From RGIG9060 sp045645985 (GTDB lineage: Bacteria; Spirochaetota; Spirochaetia; Treponematales; Treponemataceae): a stretch of DNA of 64,000 nucleotides. The DNA lies in assembly GCA_045645985.1 (NCBI GenBank), contig JAZRJV010000001.1, forward strand, positions 62,001 to 126,000, written 5' to 3'. Under the pieces are notes generated by a model. That model was not told where the DNA came from, did no database searches, and was given only the letters and a program-made list of their open reading frames with translations. A program made the translations under genes and the position numbers. This document shows, piece by piece, positions 41,462 to 50,726 of this stretch (its first letter is position 1; every line of letters starts with the position of its first letter).

Positions 41462-43513
41462 CTACTCTAACGGAGCAAAGTAGCCAGTTTCATCTTTACC
41501 AGAACGATTATGTAAATAAACTTCAATTTCTACAGGAAGATAATCTCTTCCATAGCCAGAATTTAGACTTGATGTATAAGAAACTCGATACAAACCATTT
41601 GGAATATTATCAATATCAGTAATTACAGAAGACAAACCTTCTTTTCTGAAAACATAATAAGATTTTCCGTTTAAATGTGATGTTAAATATTCAATTTGAG
41701 AATCAACTGCACCTTGTTGCAACATAATTGTAGAAAAACTTACTCCGTTATTTCCTAAGTAAGCAGTAACTTCTGCAACAGGATATTTTGAAAAAGCATT
41801 TTGAGAAATTTTACCCGTTGTCAATAAAATTACAGCACGCTTTGTAGAATCTAAAACTAAATTATTTGTAGCAAGTCTAATAGAATTATCTAAAGCTGTT
41901 TCTTTTACAATTTGAGAATTTAATTTTTTTACAGAAAAATTCTTACATCCTTCAGGATTTCCAGAATATTCGATTACAGGAAGAGAAGAAGAACTGATTA
42001 TTGTAAGTTTTGCATCTTTTCCCATTGATGAAGAAATTTCTCGTACAGCAGTTTCTATTGCAGAAGAATATTTTGCAGACTCTAAAGTTCTATCAATGAT
42101 AATTGTAACATCAGAATTTTGATTTAGAGTAACAGCACTTTCAAAACGCAAATCGGCAACCGGGCGTTTTTCTTCAGAAACATAAAAGTTTATATCATTT
42201 AATCCAACGATACTTTGCCTAAAACGATTTTCTACACGAACATCCAAAGTAACTTTTGGAAAATGCTCTGAATTTACTTTTTCGATATCAACAAAAAATC
42301 CGCCAACAAGTTCATTCATTCTAGACATTACATTGATTTCATTAGCGCCATAATCAGCAACAACTAAATTTGCATTTGCATCAAGAACAGCGTTTGTTGC
42401 TTTTACTTTTGCATTTCCTAATCGAGCTGATTCATAAACAGCCCCAGAAGAAATATCAACAGAATAAATTTTGTTTACATCAGAAACTATTAAGTTATCT
42501 TGATAAAATCGGATACTTTCAGGACTAGAAAAAGTTCTAGGTTTTACTAATGTGTCTAAGTAATTTCCAGAATTGTCAAAGAAATAAATTGCGCCTGTAA
42601 TGTTATCAGCAACATAAACAATATCATCTACAATAGCAATTCCAGAAGGTCCAGAAAATCCAGGAAACTTTCCAGAAACATCTTTTTTGCCAAAGCTAAA
42701 AAGAAAATTGAATTCTTCGTCAAAAACGCAAACTCTAGAGTTACCAAAATCGGTTACAAAAATATTTCCGTTTGAATCTTGTGCAAGATATTGTGGCCCA
42801 AGAAGTTCACCGTCGCCAATTCCTTTTTTACCAAAACTAGCAATATAATCTCCGCTAGCAGATAATTTTGTAATTCTATCCCCTGCACTTTCTGTGATTA
42901 AAAGAGTTCCATCTCTGGCTTCGATAATATCCATCGGTCTGTCAAAACCATTTAATGGACCTCGTTTTCGGCTTAAAATTGAACCGTTAACATCGATATC
43001 TAACAATTCATTTGAACCGTAAGCTAAAACCCAAATACGACCATTTTTTTGAGGCAAAATTGAAATCGGTTGACTAAAAAAGAAGTTTTCACCTTGAGTT
43101 CCTACAATAGAAGTTGCATTTACATAACGAGTTTCTTTTGAAAAAAATTCACCAGCTAATCGTCTGTGAGAAATAATTTCCATTTTATTTTGCAACAAAA
43201 TTTTTGTAGGTTCTAATTCAGAAACAAATTTCCATTGGTCAAGTGCTGTGCTTTCAATTCCTGATTTATAATAAGATTTTGCAAGCCAATCAACAATTAA
43301 AGATTCGTTAGGTATAAATGATAAAGCTTTTTCAAATTGCAAAATCGCATCATTGTAAGCACCTCTATAATATGATTGAACTCCCCGTCTAAATTCCTCA
43401 GCAGCCATTCCTCTATCGGCAGGAGTTGGTTCTGAAACTTGGGCGCTTAAAAAAGAAACAAAAATCAATGTAAAAAAAAGTACAAATATAAATTTTGTAA
43501 AAAAAGATTTCAT
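41462..43513 (-). CDS. Exported TPR, NHL-type beta-propeller and VWA-like protein
   Basis: A signal peptide (FIFVLFFTLIFVSFLSAQ) is followed by two TPR-like repeats (EEFRRGVQSYYRGAYNDAILQFEKAL). A six-bladed NHL-type propeller comes next (about residues 140-380, with repeats such as LLGPQYLAQDSNGNIFVTDFGNSRVCVFD). The last 250 residues form a von Willebrand A-like domain: VTIIIDRTLESAKYSSAIETAV, AVILLTTGK. The MIDAS metal motif DxSxS is degenerate (DRTLES). It probably scaffolds partner proteins in the periplasm. The ATG at 43513 overlaps the upstream TPR gene's stop by one base (TAATG). Another in-frame ATG lies five codons earlier, inside that gene. Confidence 0.82.
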   Translation of the reverse strand: MKSFFTKFIFVLFFTLIFVSFLSAQVSEPTPADRGMAAEEFRRGVQSYYRGAYNDAILQFEKALSFIPNESLIVDWLAKSYYKSGIESTALDQWKFVSELEPTKILLQNKMEIISHRRLAGEFFSKETRYVNATSIVGTQGENFFFSQPISILPQKNGRIWVLAYGSNELLDIDVNGSILSRKRGPLNGFDRPMDIIEARDGTLLITESAGDRITKLSASGDYIASFGKKGIGDGELLGPQYLAQDSNGNIFVTDFGNSRVCVFDEEFNFLFSFGKKDVSGKFPGFSGPSGIAIVDDIVYVADNITGAIYFFDNSGNYLDTLVKPRTFSSPESIRFYQDNLIVSDVNKIYSVDISSGAVYESARLGNAKVKATNAVLDANANLVVADYGANEINVMSRMNELVGGFFVDIEKVNSEHFPKVTLDVRVENRFRQSIVGLNDINFYVSEEKRPVADLRFESAVTLNQNSDVTIIIDRTLESAKYSSAIETAVREISSSMGKDAKLTIISSSSLPVIEYSGNPEGCKNFSVKKLNSQIVKETALDNSIRLATNNLVLDSTKRAVILLTTGKISQNAFSKYPVAEVTAYLGNNGVSFSTIMLQQGAVDSQIEYLTSHLNGKSYYVFRKEGLSSVITDIDNIPNGLYRVSYTSSLNSGYGRDYLPVEIEVYLHNRSGKDETGYFAPLE

Positions 43514-44223
43514 TAAAATTGCCCCCATCGTGGAACATCATTGTTTTTTATCTCGGTAGAACTTGATAAAATTTGTTGATAATGTTCTTTAATTTCTTCG
43601 TTTTCAGGATTTTTTTCTAAAGCTCTTTTTATAAAAGATTTTGCTTCTTTTAATAAACCAAGTTTGTAATAAACCCATCCTAAAGAATCTAGATATGCAC
43701 TAGACTCTGGATTTGAATCAAGAGCTTTTTTACACAAAAATAATGCCCTAGTTAAATCTTTTCCTGTACAAGCAAGGATGTAACCCAACCCGTTCAATGC
43801 AGTTGAATTTTCTGGATTTTGCTCAAGTACATTTTCGTAACATTCGATTGATTTTTCAATTTCATCACGATACCAAGCAACATATCCTTGCGCACATTGA
43901 ACTTGCTCTGTATTTAATCCGTCATCAACAAGTTTAGAAAGCTCAAACTCTGCCATTTTTGAACGATTGGTTAAACTATAAATTACAGCCAAAGACAATC
44001 TACATTGTTTAATTCGTTCTGCGTCTGTTCCGTTTGTTACAACTTGTTCTAAATACAACAAAGCTTCATCATATTTATTTAATCGTGCGTAACAAAGTCC
44101 GATAAAATATGCTAAATCGATATTATCAGATGATTCTGGTGGCAAAGCAAGAAAAAACGATAAGGCTTCTGTATATTTTCTTGATTGATATAATTTTATT
44201 CCTTGTCTTAAATTGTCAGACAT
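43513..44223 (-). CDS. TPR repeat protein
   Basis: The 236-residue protein consists of about six tetratricopeptide repeats (for example KYTEALSFFLALPPESSDNIDLAYFIGLCYARLNKYDEALLYLEQ, ENSTALNGLGYILACTGKD, SAYLDSLGWVYYKLGLLKEAKSFIKRAL). No signal peptide is seen, so it is probably cytoplasmic or enters the periplasm another way. TPRs mediate protein contacts. The ATG at 44223 has a GGAGAG site within the 3' end of surE (16-base overlap). Its stop overlaps the next gene's start. This tight chain suggests co-translation with surE and the propeller protein. Confidence 0.85.
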   Translation of the reverse strand: MSDNLRQGIKLYQSRKYTEALSFFLALPPESSDNIDLAYFIGLCYARLNKYDEALLYLEQVVTNGTDAERIKQCRLSLAVIYSLTNRSKMAEFELSKLVDDGLNTEQVQCAQGYVAWYRDEIEKSIECYENVLEQNPENSTALNGLGYILACTGKDLTRALFLCKKALDSNPESSAYLDSLGWVYYKLGLLKEAKSFIKRALEKNPENEEIKEHYQQILSSSTEIKNNDVPRWGQF

Positions 44224-44951
44224 AAACTCTCCTGCATTTGTAAATCAGTTTTTATACTAACTGGTTGAGATAAAACTCTAGAAATAGAAACATATCCTTC
44301 TGAAACTGCTTTTTCGTCGGAATCTTCATCACCAAAAGATTCTACGCCTCCGCCAACAAAAAAGCTATATAATTTTCCGTCAGGAGCATTATACACAGAA
44401 ACTTTATCTTTGTAACTGCGTTTTGAAAGAGATGTAAATTTATATCCCTTATATGAAGATAATGAATCTGCGTTTATATTAAGAAAAATATCTTTTTCAC
44501 ACAAGGTTACAAGTTTTTCAATATTTTTGCTTACAAAATCTGCCAAAGCTGAATAATCTAAAGGTTCTTCAAAAGATGCTAAACTAACAGCAATTCCCGG
44601 GATACCGTAAAAAGAAGCTTGTCTAGCAGCAGCGGCTGTTCCTGAAAAAACAATATCTGTTCCAAGATTTGGACCTTTGTTAATTCCAGAAATTACCACA
44701 TCGGGATTTTCTTGCAAAATTCCATTTATTGCGGTAAAAGTACAATCAGCAGGAACACCTGAACAAGAAAAACGATTTTCGGCTAACTGACAAATTTTCA
44801 AAGGTTCGCCCATCGTAATTCCGTGAGAAACTCCAGAGCGATTTCTATCAGGGGCAACAACCCAAACATCGTGATTTTTTTCTAAATATTTTGCAAGAGC
44901 TAAAAGCCCTTCTGCATGAACACCATCATCATTTGTAAGTAAAATCTTCAT
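44208..44951 (-). CDS. surE: 5'/3'-nucleotidase SurE
   Basis: SurE removes phosphate from nucleoside monophosphates and acts in stress survival. The metal site is in MKILLTNDDGVHAEG (Asp8, Asp9) with Ser and Asn ligands in RNRSGVSHG and SGINKGPNLGTDIVFSGTAAAARQ. The 247-residue length is normal, and the C-terminal tail is slightly acidic. ATG at 44951, five bases after the upstream GHMP gene's stop. Its 3' end overlaps the TPR gene. In many bacteria surE is paired with pcm; here it lies in a cluster of scaffold proteins. Confidence 0.95.
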   Translation of the reverse strand: MKILLTNDDGVHAEGLLALAKYLEKNHDVWVVAPDRNRSGVSHGITMGEPLKICQLAENRFSCSGVPADCTFTAINGILQENPDVVISGINKGPNLGTDIVFSGTAAAARQASFYGIPGIAVSLASFEEPLDYSALADFVSKNIEKLVTLCEKDIFLNINADSLSSYKGYKFTSLSKRSYKDKVSVYNAPDGKLYSFFVGGGVESFGDEDSDEKAVSEGYVSISRVLSQPVSIKTDLQMQESLCLTI

Positions 44952-44956
44952 CTTAG

Positions 44957-46129
44957 CTACCCATTATCTTTTACAACTGAAATTGAATCACTTGGATGCA
45001 CAATATAAGTTGTAGGATGAAATCCAAAAATTCTTTCATAATCTTGTATTTTTTGCATATAAGGTTCTACATATTCGTCTTTCATAATTGAATAGGTAAA
45101 ATGAGCAAAATCTCTTCCTGTAATTCTAGAACAAGAAGTGATGTTAGGTAAATTATTTAAGTCAAACTCTTGCACACGCTTTACAAGCCAATCAATTTCA
45201 GGACAAGATATTGAATAACTATCCCGCATAAGCTCATGTGATTTATTCACTGCTCTTCCAAAATTATGAAGATTTGCATTTTTTAAAGCTTCAACAGCAT
45301 CTAACAAATTTTGATTTTCTTTCATCAAACAAATCAATCTACGACGATTATCTATCGTTAGGTCAGAAAGAACTTCATTTATTTCTGAAATTGAATCTTC
45401 ATAAACAATCTTTGAATTTCGTTTTATTTTTAGAGAAGCCAGCAATTTTTTATTTTGTTCTGTAAAAATTGAATATTCATTCCACATTGAAGCACGAGGA
45501 ATTTTTGCATCTGTTAAAATAATGCTCATCTCTTTGAAATTGAAAGGTAAAACTTCGTGAGATTTTCCTGCATTAGTTGAAAGAACACAAGAATTTTTCT
45601 TTGAAAAAAGAATTGTATTTACATCAGAAACAAAAAAATCTGTATCAAAAAAGTGCTTATCTGCAAATTCAAGAACTTGAATTATAAAAGATTCACTTCC
45701 TCTAATTTTGAACAATTTTTTTATTGCAAAAACTGTTGCAACTTTAAATGCAGTGTTTATTCCCAAGCCTACAGATGGCAAAACTTCAGAATAAAATGTA
45801 ACATCAAAACCTGAAAAATTGTGCCCAAAATTTGCATAGCCAAGGATAATTGATTTTACAATATTTGCAAGTTTATCTTCTTTTCGATGTTTTGTAATTG
45901 AAAGAGGGATTTTTTTTCGTTCTTTTTGCTGATAATAATAAAATCGTAAAACATTATCGGTTCTTTTTGAAAGTGCTACATACACAGGCAAATCTACAGC
46001 CATAGATAAGGATTCATCATCAAAAAACCAAGAACGCTCCCCCATAATGTCAAATAAACAAGGAGCTTTTACCACAATTTCAGGTGGAGAACCAAATTCT
46101 TCTGTGTGTACATCGATTACTTTTTGCAT
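44957..46129 (-). CDS. Galactokinase-family GHMP protein with degenerate active site
   Basis: The fold pattern is that of GHMP sugar kinases. The galactokinase signature (usually PGRVNLIGEHTDY) appears as APCLFDIMGERSWFF. The ATP loop (usually PxxxGLSSSAA) appears as LPSVGLGINTAFKVA. The third motif (usually GARMTGAGFGG) appears as SCSRITGRDFAHF. All three have lost residues thought essential for phosphoryl transfer, so it is likely a pseudokinase or has changed substrate. The length of 390 fits GalK. ATG at 46129; divergent from lnt. It heads the surE-TPR-propeller cluster. No galT or galE lies nearby. Confidence 0.72.
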   Translation of the reverse strand: MQKVIDVHTEEFGSPPEIVVKAPCLFDIMGERSWFFDDESLSMAVDLPVYVALSKRTDNVLRFYYYQQKERKKIPLSITKHRKEDKLANIVKSIILGYANFGHNFSGFDVTFYSEVLPSVGLGINTAFKVATVFAIKKLFKIRGSESFIIQVLEFADKHFFDTDFFVSDVNTILFSKKNSCVLSTNAGKSHEVLPFNFKEMSIILTDAKIPRASMWNEYSIFTEQNKKLLASLKIKRNSKIVYEDSISEINEVLSDLTIDNRRRLICLMKENQNLLDAVEALKNANLHNFGRAVNKSHELMRDSYSISCPEIDWLVKRVQEFDLNNLPNITSCSRITGRDFAHFTYSIMKDEYVEPYMQKIQDYERIFGFHPTTYIVHPSDSISVVKDNG

Positions 46130-46158
46130 GTAACTTTGTTCACTTCCTTACAAACTAA

Positions 46159-46187
46159 TTGATTTATGAACCAAAATCAGATAAAAT
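46159..46187 (+). promoter_or_regulatory. lnt: lnt promoter with very short leader
   Basis: TTGATT (46159-46164), 17 bases, TAAAAT (46182-46187), nine bases to the first of two consecutive ATGs (46197 and 46200). No Shine-Dalgarno sequence lies between. Confidence 0.5.
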
Positions 46188-46196
46188 GATAATATA

Positions 46197-48053
46197 ATGA
46201 TGCAAATTTTACAAGTTTTTTATTCGATTTTTTCTGGAATTGTAACATCGCTAGCAATTCCAAATGAACTATTCTTGCTCGGTTCACCTATATTAGGTAT
46301 TATAGCACTAATTCCGCTTTTTGTGGTAATTTCTAGAGCAAAATCTTTTGCGCAAGCAGGATTATTAACAGGTTTACAACTTTTTGTAACTCACATGCTT
46401 TCTAGTTATTGGCTGGGGAGATTTAAAGATTTTGCAATTTTTACACTTGGTGCTTCAGGCGTTGCTTACTTCGTCTTTGGTTTTGTTTTTGGAAATTACT
46501 TATATCTTCCATTTAGATACACAGACGGAAAAAACAAATTAAAATCCTATAGCATTTACGCTTCAAGTTATCCAGTTCAGCAAATTTTAAGTTTTGCAGC
46601 AATTTGGACAATTTACGAATGGTTCCGTTCAACAGGATTTTTGGCTTATCCTTGGGGAACTTTGGTTATGAGTGCTTACAGATGGAATCTTTTAACTCAA
46701 ATTGCTTCCGTTACAGGAACTTGGGGAATCACCTTCATTTTCGCCTTATTCTCTGCAGTTTTAGCAAAAGGAATTTTGATAATTCCAGATGCTTCAAAAT
46801 ACGAAACAAACAAATCTCCAATAAAAATGTATGCTCAAACAGCTGCTTTGTGTATGACATTCTTAGCAATTTCAGTATTTTTTGGAGCAGGACAATATTT
46901 GCTTAATCGTCAGCCAGAAAAAATCGTAAAAGTTTCGATGATTCAGCATAACAGCGAACCATGGAAATCTTCACAAAGAGAAATTATCACAACTTCAATG
47001 GAACAAACTCAAATCGCCCTTGAAGAATATGCAAACAATACAGAAAATCCTGGCGAAAAACCAGATTTAGTTGTATGGAATGAATCTTCACTTGGATATT
47101 CATTTCCTAGAGCATTAGAACGATACAAAAATTATCCAAAAGAAAATCCTCTCATTCCATTTTTGAAAAAAAGCGGCGTTGCTTTTGTAATGGGAGCTCC
47201 AGCATATCTTGATAATGCCGAAAACACATCTAATGCGGCAGTTTACTTTGATAAAGAAGGAAATTTTGTTGATGCTTACGGAAAAATTCACCTTGTACCT
47301 TTTGCAGAGTGCATTCCTTACGCAGATCATCCTTTAGTAAAAAAATTCATGAGTTCTGTTATCGGATTTTCTAACGGCTGGACACCAGGAAAATCATACA
47401 AACTTTTTGACTTGCCATTACAGAATGGTGAAGTTGTAAAATTCACAACTCCAATTTGTTTTGAAGATGCCTTTTCTGACCTTTGCCGAAGATTATATTT
47501 ATTCGGAAGCGAATTATTCGTAAACATCACAAACGATTCTTGGTCAGAAACAAAATCTGCAGAATATCAGCATTTTGTAATTTCAAGTTACAGAACGATA
47601 GAACACAGAACTTCAATGCTACGAAGTTGTACTTCTGGTTACTCAGTTGTGATTGATTCACTTGGAAGAGTTGTTGCCGATATGCCACTTTTTACAACAG
47701 GATATTTGAACGCAGAAGTTCCAGTTTACAAACGCACAATGACAACTTATTCTCGTTTTGGTAACTGGATGATTTATGTTTTATTTGCACTTGCATTTTT
47801 GTATTCGATTTATCTTTTTATCATTTTGCAAAGAGAAAAAAAATATTACAAAGATTTACAAATTGAATTTGACTCTTTGCCAAGAGAACCAGACGAAGAA
47901 GAAGAATTTGCAGAATTTTTGTATACTTTCATAATGAAAAATAAAGAAAAAATTTACAAAGAATTTTTAAAGATGAAAGAAAAAGATACAAATCCTAAAA
48001 AAAGAACTTCTAAGAAAAAACAAAGTAAAGAAGAAAATAATGAAGCAGACTGA
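46197..48053 (+). CDS. lnt: Apolipoprotein N-acyltransferase
   Basis: Lnt adds the third acyl chain to lipoprotein N-termini in the inner membrane. N-terminal membrane segments (LGSPILGIIALIPLFVVI and others) are followed by a nitrilase domain with the catalytic triad Glu (VVWNESSLGYSF), Lys (YGKIHLVPFAE) and Cys (TTPICFEDAFSDL). YLPFRYTDGKNKL and GFLAYPWGTLVMSAYRW are family regions. After the last membrane helix comes a Lys/Glu-rich cytoplasmic tail of about 80 residues, which makes it longer (618) than E. coli Lnt. Two ATGs are adjacent; the first is given. It overlaps bioY by 14 bases. Confidence 0.94.
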   Translation: MMQILQVFYSIFSGIVTSLAIPNELFLLGSPILGIIALIPLFVVISRAKSFAQAGLLTGLQLFVTHMLSSYWLGRFKDFAIFTLGASGVAYFVFGFVFGNYLYLPFRYTDGKNKLKSYSIYASSYPVQQILSFAAIWTIYEWFRSTGFLAYPWGTLVMSAYRWNLLTQIASVTGTWGITFIFALFSAVLAKGILIIPDASKYETNKSPIKMYAQTAALCMTFLAISVFFGAGQYLLNRQPEKIVKVSMIQHNSEPWKSSQREIITTSMEQTQIALEEYANNTENPGEKPDLVVWNESSLGYSFPRALERYKNYPKENPLIPFLKKSGVAFVMGAPAYLDNAENTSNAAVYFDKEGNFVDAYGKIHLVPFAECIPYADHPLVKKFMSSVIGFSNGWTPGKSYKLFDLPLQNGEVVKFTTPICFEDAFSDLCRRLYLFGSELFVNITNDSWSETKSAEYQHFVISSYRTIEHRTSMLRSCTSGYSVVIDSLGRVVADMPLFTTGYLNAEVPVYKRTMTTYSRFGNWMIYVLFALAFLYSIYLFIILQREKKYYKDLQIEFDSLPREPDEEEEFAEFLYTFIMKNKEKIYKEFLKMKEKDTNPKKRTSKKKQSKEENNEAD

Positions 48054-48651
48054 AAATAAATCTTTTATCAAAAATTCTCCTCAAGATAATTTGCGTTCTT
48101 TGGCGATAATTTCTGCAGCCATTGTTACAGCCTTATCAGGATTGTTGTCTTTTCAAATACAAGATTCGATTTTTCCGTTTGTAATGCAAAACTTTTTTTG
48201 CTTAACTTTTGCAGGAATTTTTGGCGGCGTTTCAGGAGCAGCAATTACAGGACTTGTTTTGATGTGTGGTGCTTTAGGCTTGCCAGTTTTTTCATTTGGA
48301 ACAGGCGGAGCAAATTGTCTTTCTGGCGAAACTGGCGGATTTTTAATTGCTTATTTTATCTCGGCTCTTTTTATAGGAATTTATCTTTCAACTCCTTCAA
48401 AAGAAAAAACTCCTTTCAAAAAAATAATTTTTTCTATGATTATAGGCTATGTAATTATTTATCTTGTAGGATTTTTTCAATATTTCAAAGCAACAAAAAT
48501 TCCATTTTCATTTTTATCACTTGAAAATTTAGCTTATCGCTCAATACCTTTATTCATTGGGGACTTTATAAAATTGATAATCAGTTGTATTGTAACATAT
48601 TTTTTACGACCAATTTGTGCAAAATATTTTTATATAGAAAAGGAAATTTAA
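48040..48651 (+). CDS. bioY: Biotin transporter substrate-binding subunit BioY
   Basis: BioY is the membrane S-component for biotin uptake in ECF transporters. The 203-residue protein has about six membrane helices and the typical GALGLPVFSFGTGGANCLSGETGGFLIAYFISA region, in which the Gly-rich loop binds biotin. The energising EcfA/EcfT genes are not in the window, so it probably shares a general ECF module or works alone. The ATG lies within the end of lnt (14-base overlap) and nrdR follows after one base. The lnt-bioY-nrdR order suggests one transcript. Confidence 0.93.
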   Translation: MKQTENKSFIKNSPQDNLRSLAIISAAIVTALSGLLSFQIQDSIFPFVMQNFFCLTFAGIFGGVSGAAITGLVLMCGALGLPVFSFGTGGANCLSGETGGFLIAYFISALFIGIYLSTPSKEKTPFKKIIFSMIIGYVIIYLVGFFQYFKATKIPFSFLSLENLAYRSIPLFIGDFIKLIISCIVTYFLRPICAKYFYIEKEI

Positions 48652-48652
48652 T

Positions 48653-49129
48653 ATGAGATGCCCATCATGCGGAAGTTTTGACGACAAAGTAATTGAATCT
48701 AGAACAATGGCAAATGGCGAAAGCACTCGTCGTCGCCGAGAATGCAACTCTTGCGGTTATCGATTTACAAGTTACGAACATATTGAAGAAAAACCTTTCA
48801 TGGTTGTAAAGCGAGATAATCGCAGACAACCTTTTGACAGACAAAAATTGGAAAAAGGAATTGAACGAGCACTTGAAAAACGCCCAGTTTCAACTTTGAC
48901 TATCGAAAATATTGTAAACGAAATTGAAGATTTGGCTATCACCAAAGGGAAAAACCTCCGAGAAATTTCTACATCTGAATTAGGCGATTTAGTTTTAGAA
49001 AGATTAAGTTCTGTAGATAAAGTTGCTTACATTCGTTTTGCATCTGTTTACAAACATTTTGAAAACTTAGACGAGTTTATTCAAGAAGTAAAAAAAATCC
49101 ACACATCTTCAACAGAACAAGAAAAATAA
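48653..49129 (+). CDS. nrdR: Transcriptional repressor NrdR
   Basis: NrdR represses ribonucleotide reductase genes in response to dATP/ATP. An N-terminal zinc ribbon (MRCPSCGSF ... CNSCGYRFTSYE, four Cys) binds DNA, and the ATP-cone domain follows (MVVKRDNRRQPFDRQKLEKGI). The length of 158 is normal. An AAGGA site precedes the ATG. It is the last gene of the lnt-bioY-nrdR string. No NrdR boxes were seen in the window. Confidence 0.96.
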   Translation: MRCPSCGSFDDKVIESRTMANGESTRRRRECNSCGYRFTSYEHIEEKPFMVVKRDNRRQPFDRQKLEKGIERALEKRPVSTLTIENIVNEIEDLAITKGKNLREISTSELGDLVLERLSSVDKVAYIRFASVYKHFENLDEFIQEVKKIHTSSTEQEK

Positions 49130-49156
49130 TTTTTTTAAAATTCCACAAAAAACTTA

Positions 49157-49188
49157 TTGACAAAATAATATTATACGCTATATATTAT
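49157..49188 (+). promoter_or_regulatory. Promoter of the padR operon
   Basis: TTGACA (49157-49162) with -10 candidates TATATA (49179-49184) or TATATT (49181-49186), at spacings of 16-18. The region to the ATG is very AT-rich with nested inverted repeats of the TATTATA type, where a PadR dimer might bind. A GGGAGG ribosome site follows. Confidence 0.55.
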
Positions 49189-49222
49189 CGTTATAAATAC
49201 AATATTATAAACGGGAGGAAAT

Positions 49223-49540
49223 ATGTCTTTCACCAGTGGTTCTACTTTGCTTGACACAGTTGTTCTTGCTGTTGTTTCAAAAGAAGGAACCTATGGATAT
49301 AAAATTACACAAGATGTAAGAAGCGTAATCGATATTTCAGAAAGCACACTATATCCAGTTTTAAGACGCCTTCAAAAAGATGGAATGTTGGAAACCTACG
49401 ATGTAGAAGTTGATGGAAGAAATAGACGATATTACAAAATTACTGCAAATGGAATGATAAAACTTGATGAACAGCGCAGTGAATGGAAAAAATTTTCTGA
49501 ACAAATAAATCTTGTTCTTTTTGGTAGAAAAAAAATTTAA
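49223..49540 (+). CDS. PadR family transcriptional regulator
   Basis: PadR proteins are small winged-helix repressors, often autoregulated and responsive to membrane or phenolic stress. The 105-residue protein shows the fold: LDTVVLAVVSKEGTYGYKITQDV, then the recognition region SESTLYPVLRRLQKDGMLETY, then the wing DGRNRRYYKITANG. It is the first gene of a three-gene unit with a DUF1700/DUF4097 protein and a PspC-domain protein. This grouping is common in Firmicutes for envelope-stress modules. The ATG has a strong GGGAGG site. Confidence 0.93.
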   Translation: MSFTSGSTLLDTVVLAVVSKEGTYGYKITQDVRSVIDISESTLYPVLRRLQKDGMLETYDVEVDGRNRRYYKITANGMIKLDEQRSEWKKFSEQINLVLFGRKKI

Positions 49541-49582
49541 TCTTACTATAAAACTTGAAATACAAAAGGAAGGTAAATTTCT

Positions 49583-50461
49583 ATGACAAAATATGAATAT
49601 CTTGCAGAATTAGAAAAAAATCTTGATATGTTATCTTATCAAGATAAAAATCAAGCGATGGAATATTATGAAAATTATTTTGAAGATGCTGGCAGAGAAA
49701 ATGTCCAAAATGTAATTGAACAATTAGGAAGTCCCGCCGAACTTGCAAAATCAATTTCAGAAGGAGTGCCTGGAGTTCCTGCAAATTTGCCACCAGCAAA
49801 AAAAGAATATGCAGAATACAACAACGAAGCTATAAAATCTATTGATGCAAAATTTGGTGCTTGTAGAGTTATTGTTACAGAGGACGAAAAATTTTCTGTA
49901 GAACAAAAAAATATGGGAACAAACAAAGTTGAAATAAAACTTGAAAGCGATGGAAATTTGAAAATTTCTAACAAACAAAATATGTTAGGAATTTTTTCAG
50001 GCTTCTCGTTAAAAAAAGATGATTTTTGTCCAACAGTTTTGATAGGCATTCCTCAAAATTTAAATTTAGAAAATCTTATTGTTGATATTGGTGCAGGAAG
50101 TTTTGAAGCAAAAGAAATAAACATCACTTGTAAAAAAGCAAAACTTTCAGTTGGTGCAGGACAACTTATTATGAAAGAAATAAATTCTTTGCAAACTGAA
50201 TTAAGTTGTGGAATGGGCTCTATTGAAGTTCAGGGAAAACTTACTGAAAAAATAAATGCTGAATGTGGCATGGGTTCTATTGTTGCTACAGTAATCGGAA
50301 ATGAATCTGATTATAGTTACAATGCACAAGTTGGACTTGGCGAAGTTAAAATTGGAAATAACACAATCAATGGATTGAGTCAATACACTTCATCAATCGA
50401 AGCAAAAAATCAAATTACTGCTAATTGCGGAATGGGTGCAATTAAAGTAAAATTTAAATAA
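49583..50461 (+). CDS. DUF1700 + DUF4097 protein
   Basis: The N-terminal 75 residues match DUF1700: MTKYEYLAELEKNLDMLSYQDKNQAMEYYENYFEDAG with VIEQLGSPAELAKSI, a helical module usually tied to PadR. From about residue 90 the protein becomes a repeating beta structure (VDIGAGSFEAKEINITCKKAKLSVGAGQLIMKEI, ECGMGSIVATVIG), the DUF4097 putative-adhesin beta-helix. Normally a membrane helix joins the two; here I see none, so the chain looks soluble. Its function is unsettled. It lies 42 bases after padR with an AAGGAAGG ribosome site. Confidence 0.85.
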   Translation: MTKYEYLAELEKNLDMLSYQDKNQAMEYYENYFEDAGRENVQNVIEQLGSPAELAKSISEGVPGVPANLPPAKKEYAEYNNEAIKSIDAKFGACRVIVTEDEKFSVEQKNMGTNKVEIKLESDGNLKISNKQNMLGIFSGFSLKKDDFCPTVLIGIPQNLNLENLIVDIGAGSFEAKEINITCKKAKLSVGAGQLIMKEINSLQTELSCGMGSIEVQGKLTEKINAECGMGSIVATVIGNESDYSYNAQVGLGEVKIGNNTINGLSQYTSSIEAKNQITANCGMGAIKVKFK

Positions 50462-50496
50462 CAAATAAATTTTAAATTATCTTTGGAGGAATTTTT

Positions 50497-50691
50497 ATGG
50501 AAAAGAAACTTTATAAATCACACAAAAAAATGATTTGCGGCGTATGTGCAGGAATTGCAGAGTATTTTAACATCGATCCAACAATCGTAAGATTGATTTC
50601 TGTTTTATTAAGTCTTGGCAGCATCGGATTAGGAATTGTGATTTACATAATTGCAGCAGTTATCATGCCTGATGAACCAATAGAAAATTAA
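50497..50691 (+). CDS. PspC domain membrane protein
   Basis: The 64-residue protein is a complete PspC domain: KKLYKSHKKMICGVCAGIAEYF, NIDPTIVRLISVLLSL, then a hydrophobic helix (GSIGLGIVIYIIAAVIMP). PspC proteins sense or respond to inner-membrane stress in the phage-shock response; the other psp genes are absent here. It is the last gene of the padR unit, with a GGAGG ribosome site. Confidence 0.92.
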   Translation: MEKKLYKSHKKMICGVCAGIAEYFNIDPTIVRLISVLLSLGSIGLGIVIYIIAAVIMPDEPIEN

Positions 50692-50726
50692 AAACTGCAA
50701 AATTAAAATTTGTTTACAAAAAAAAT

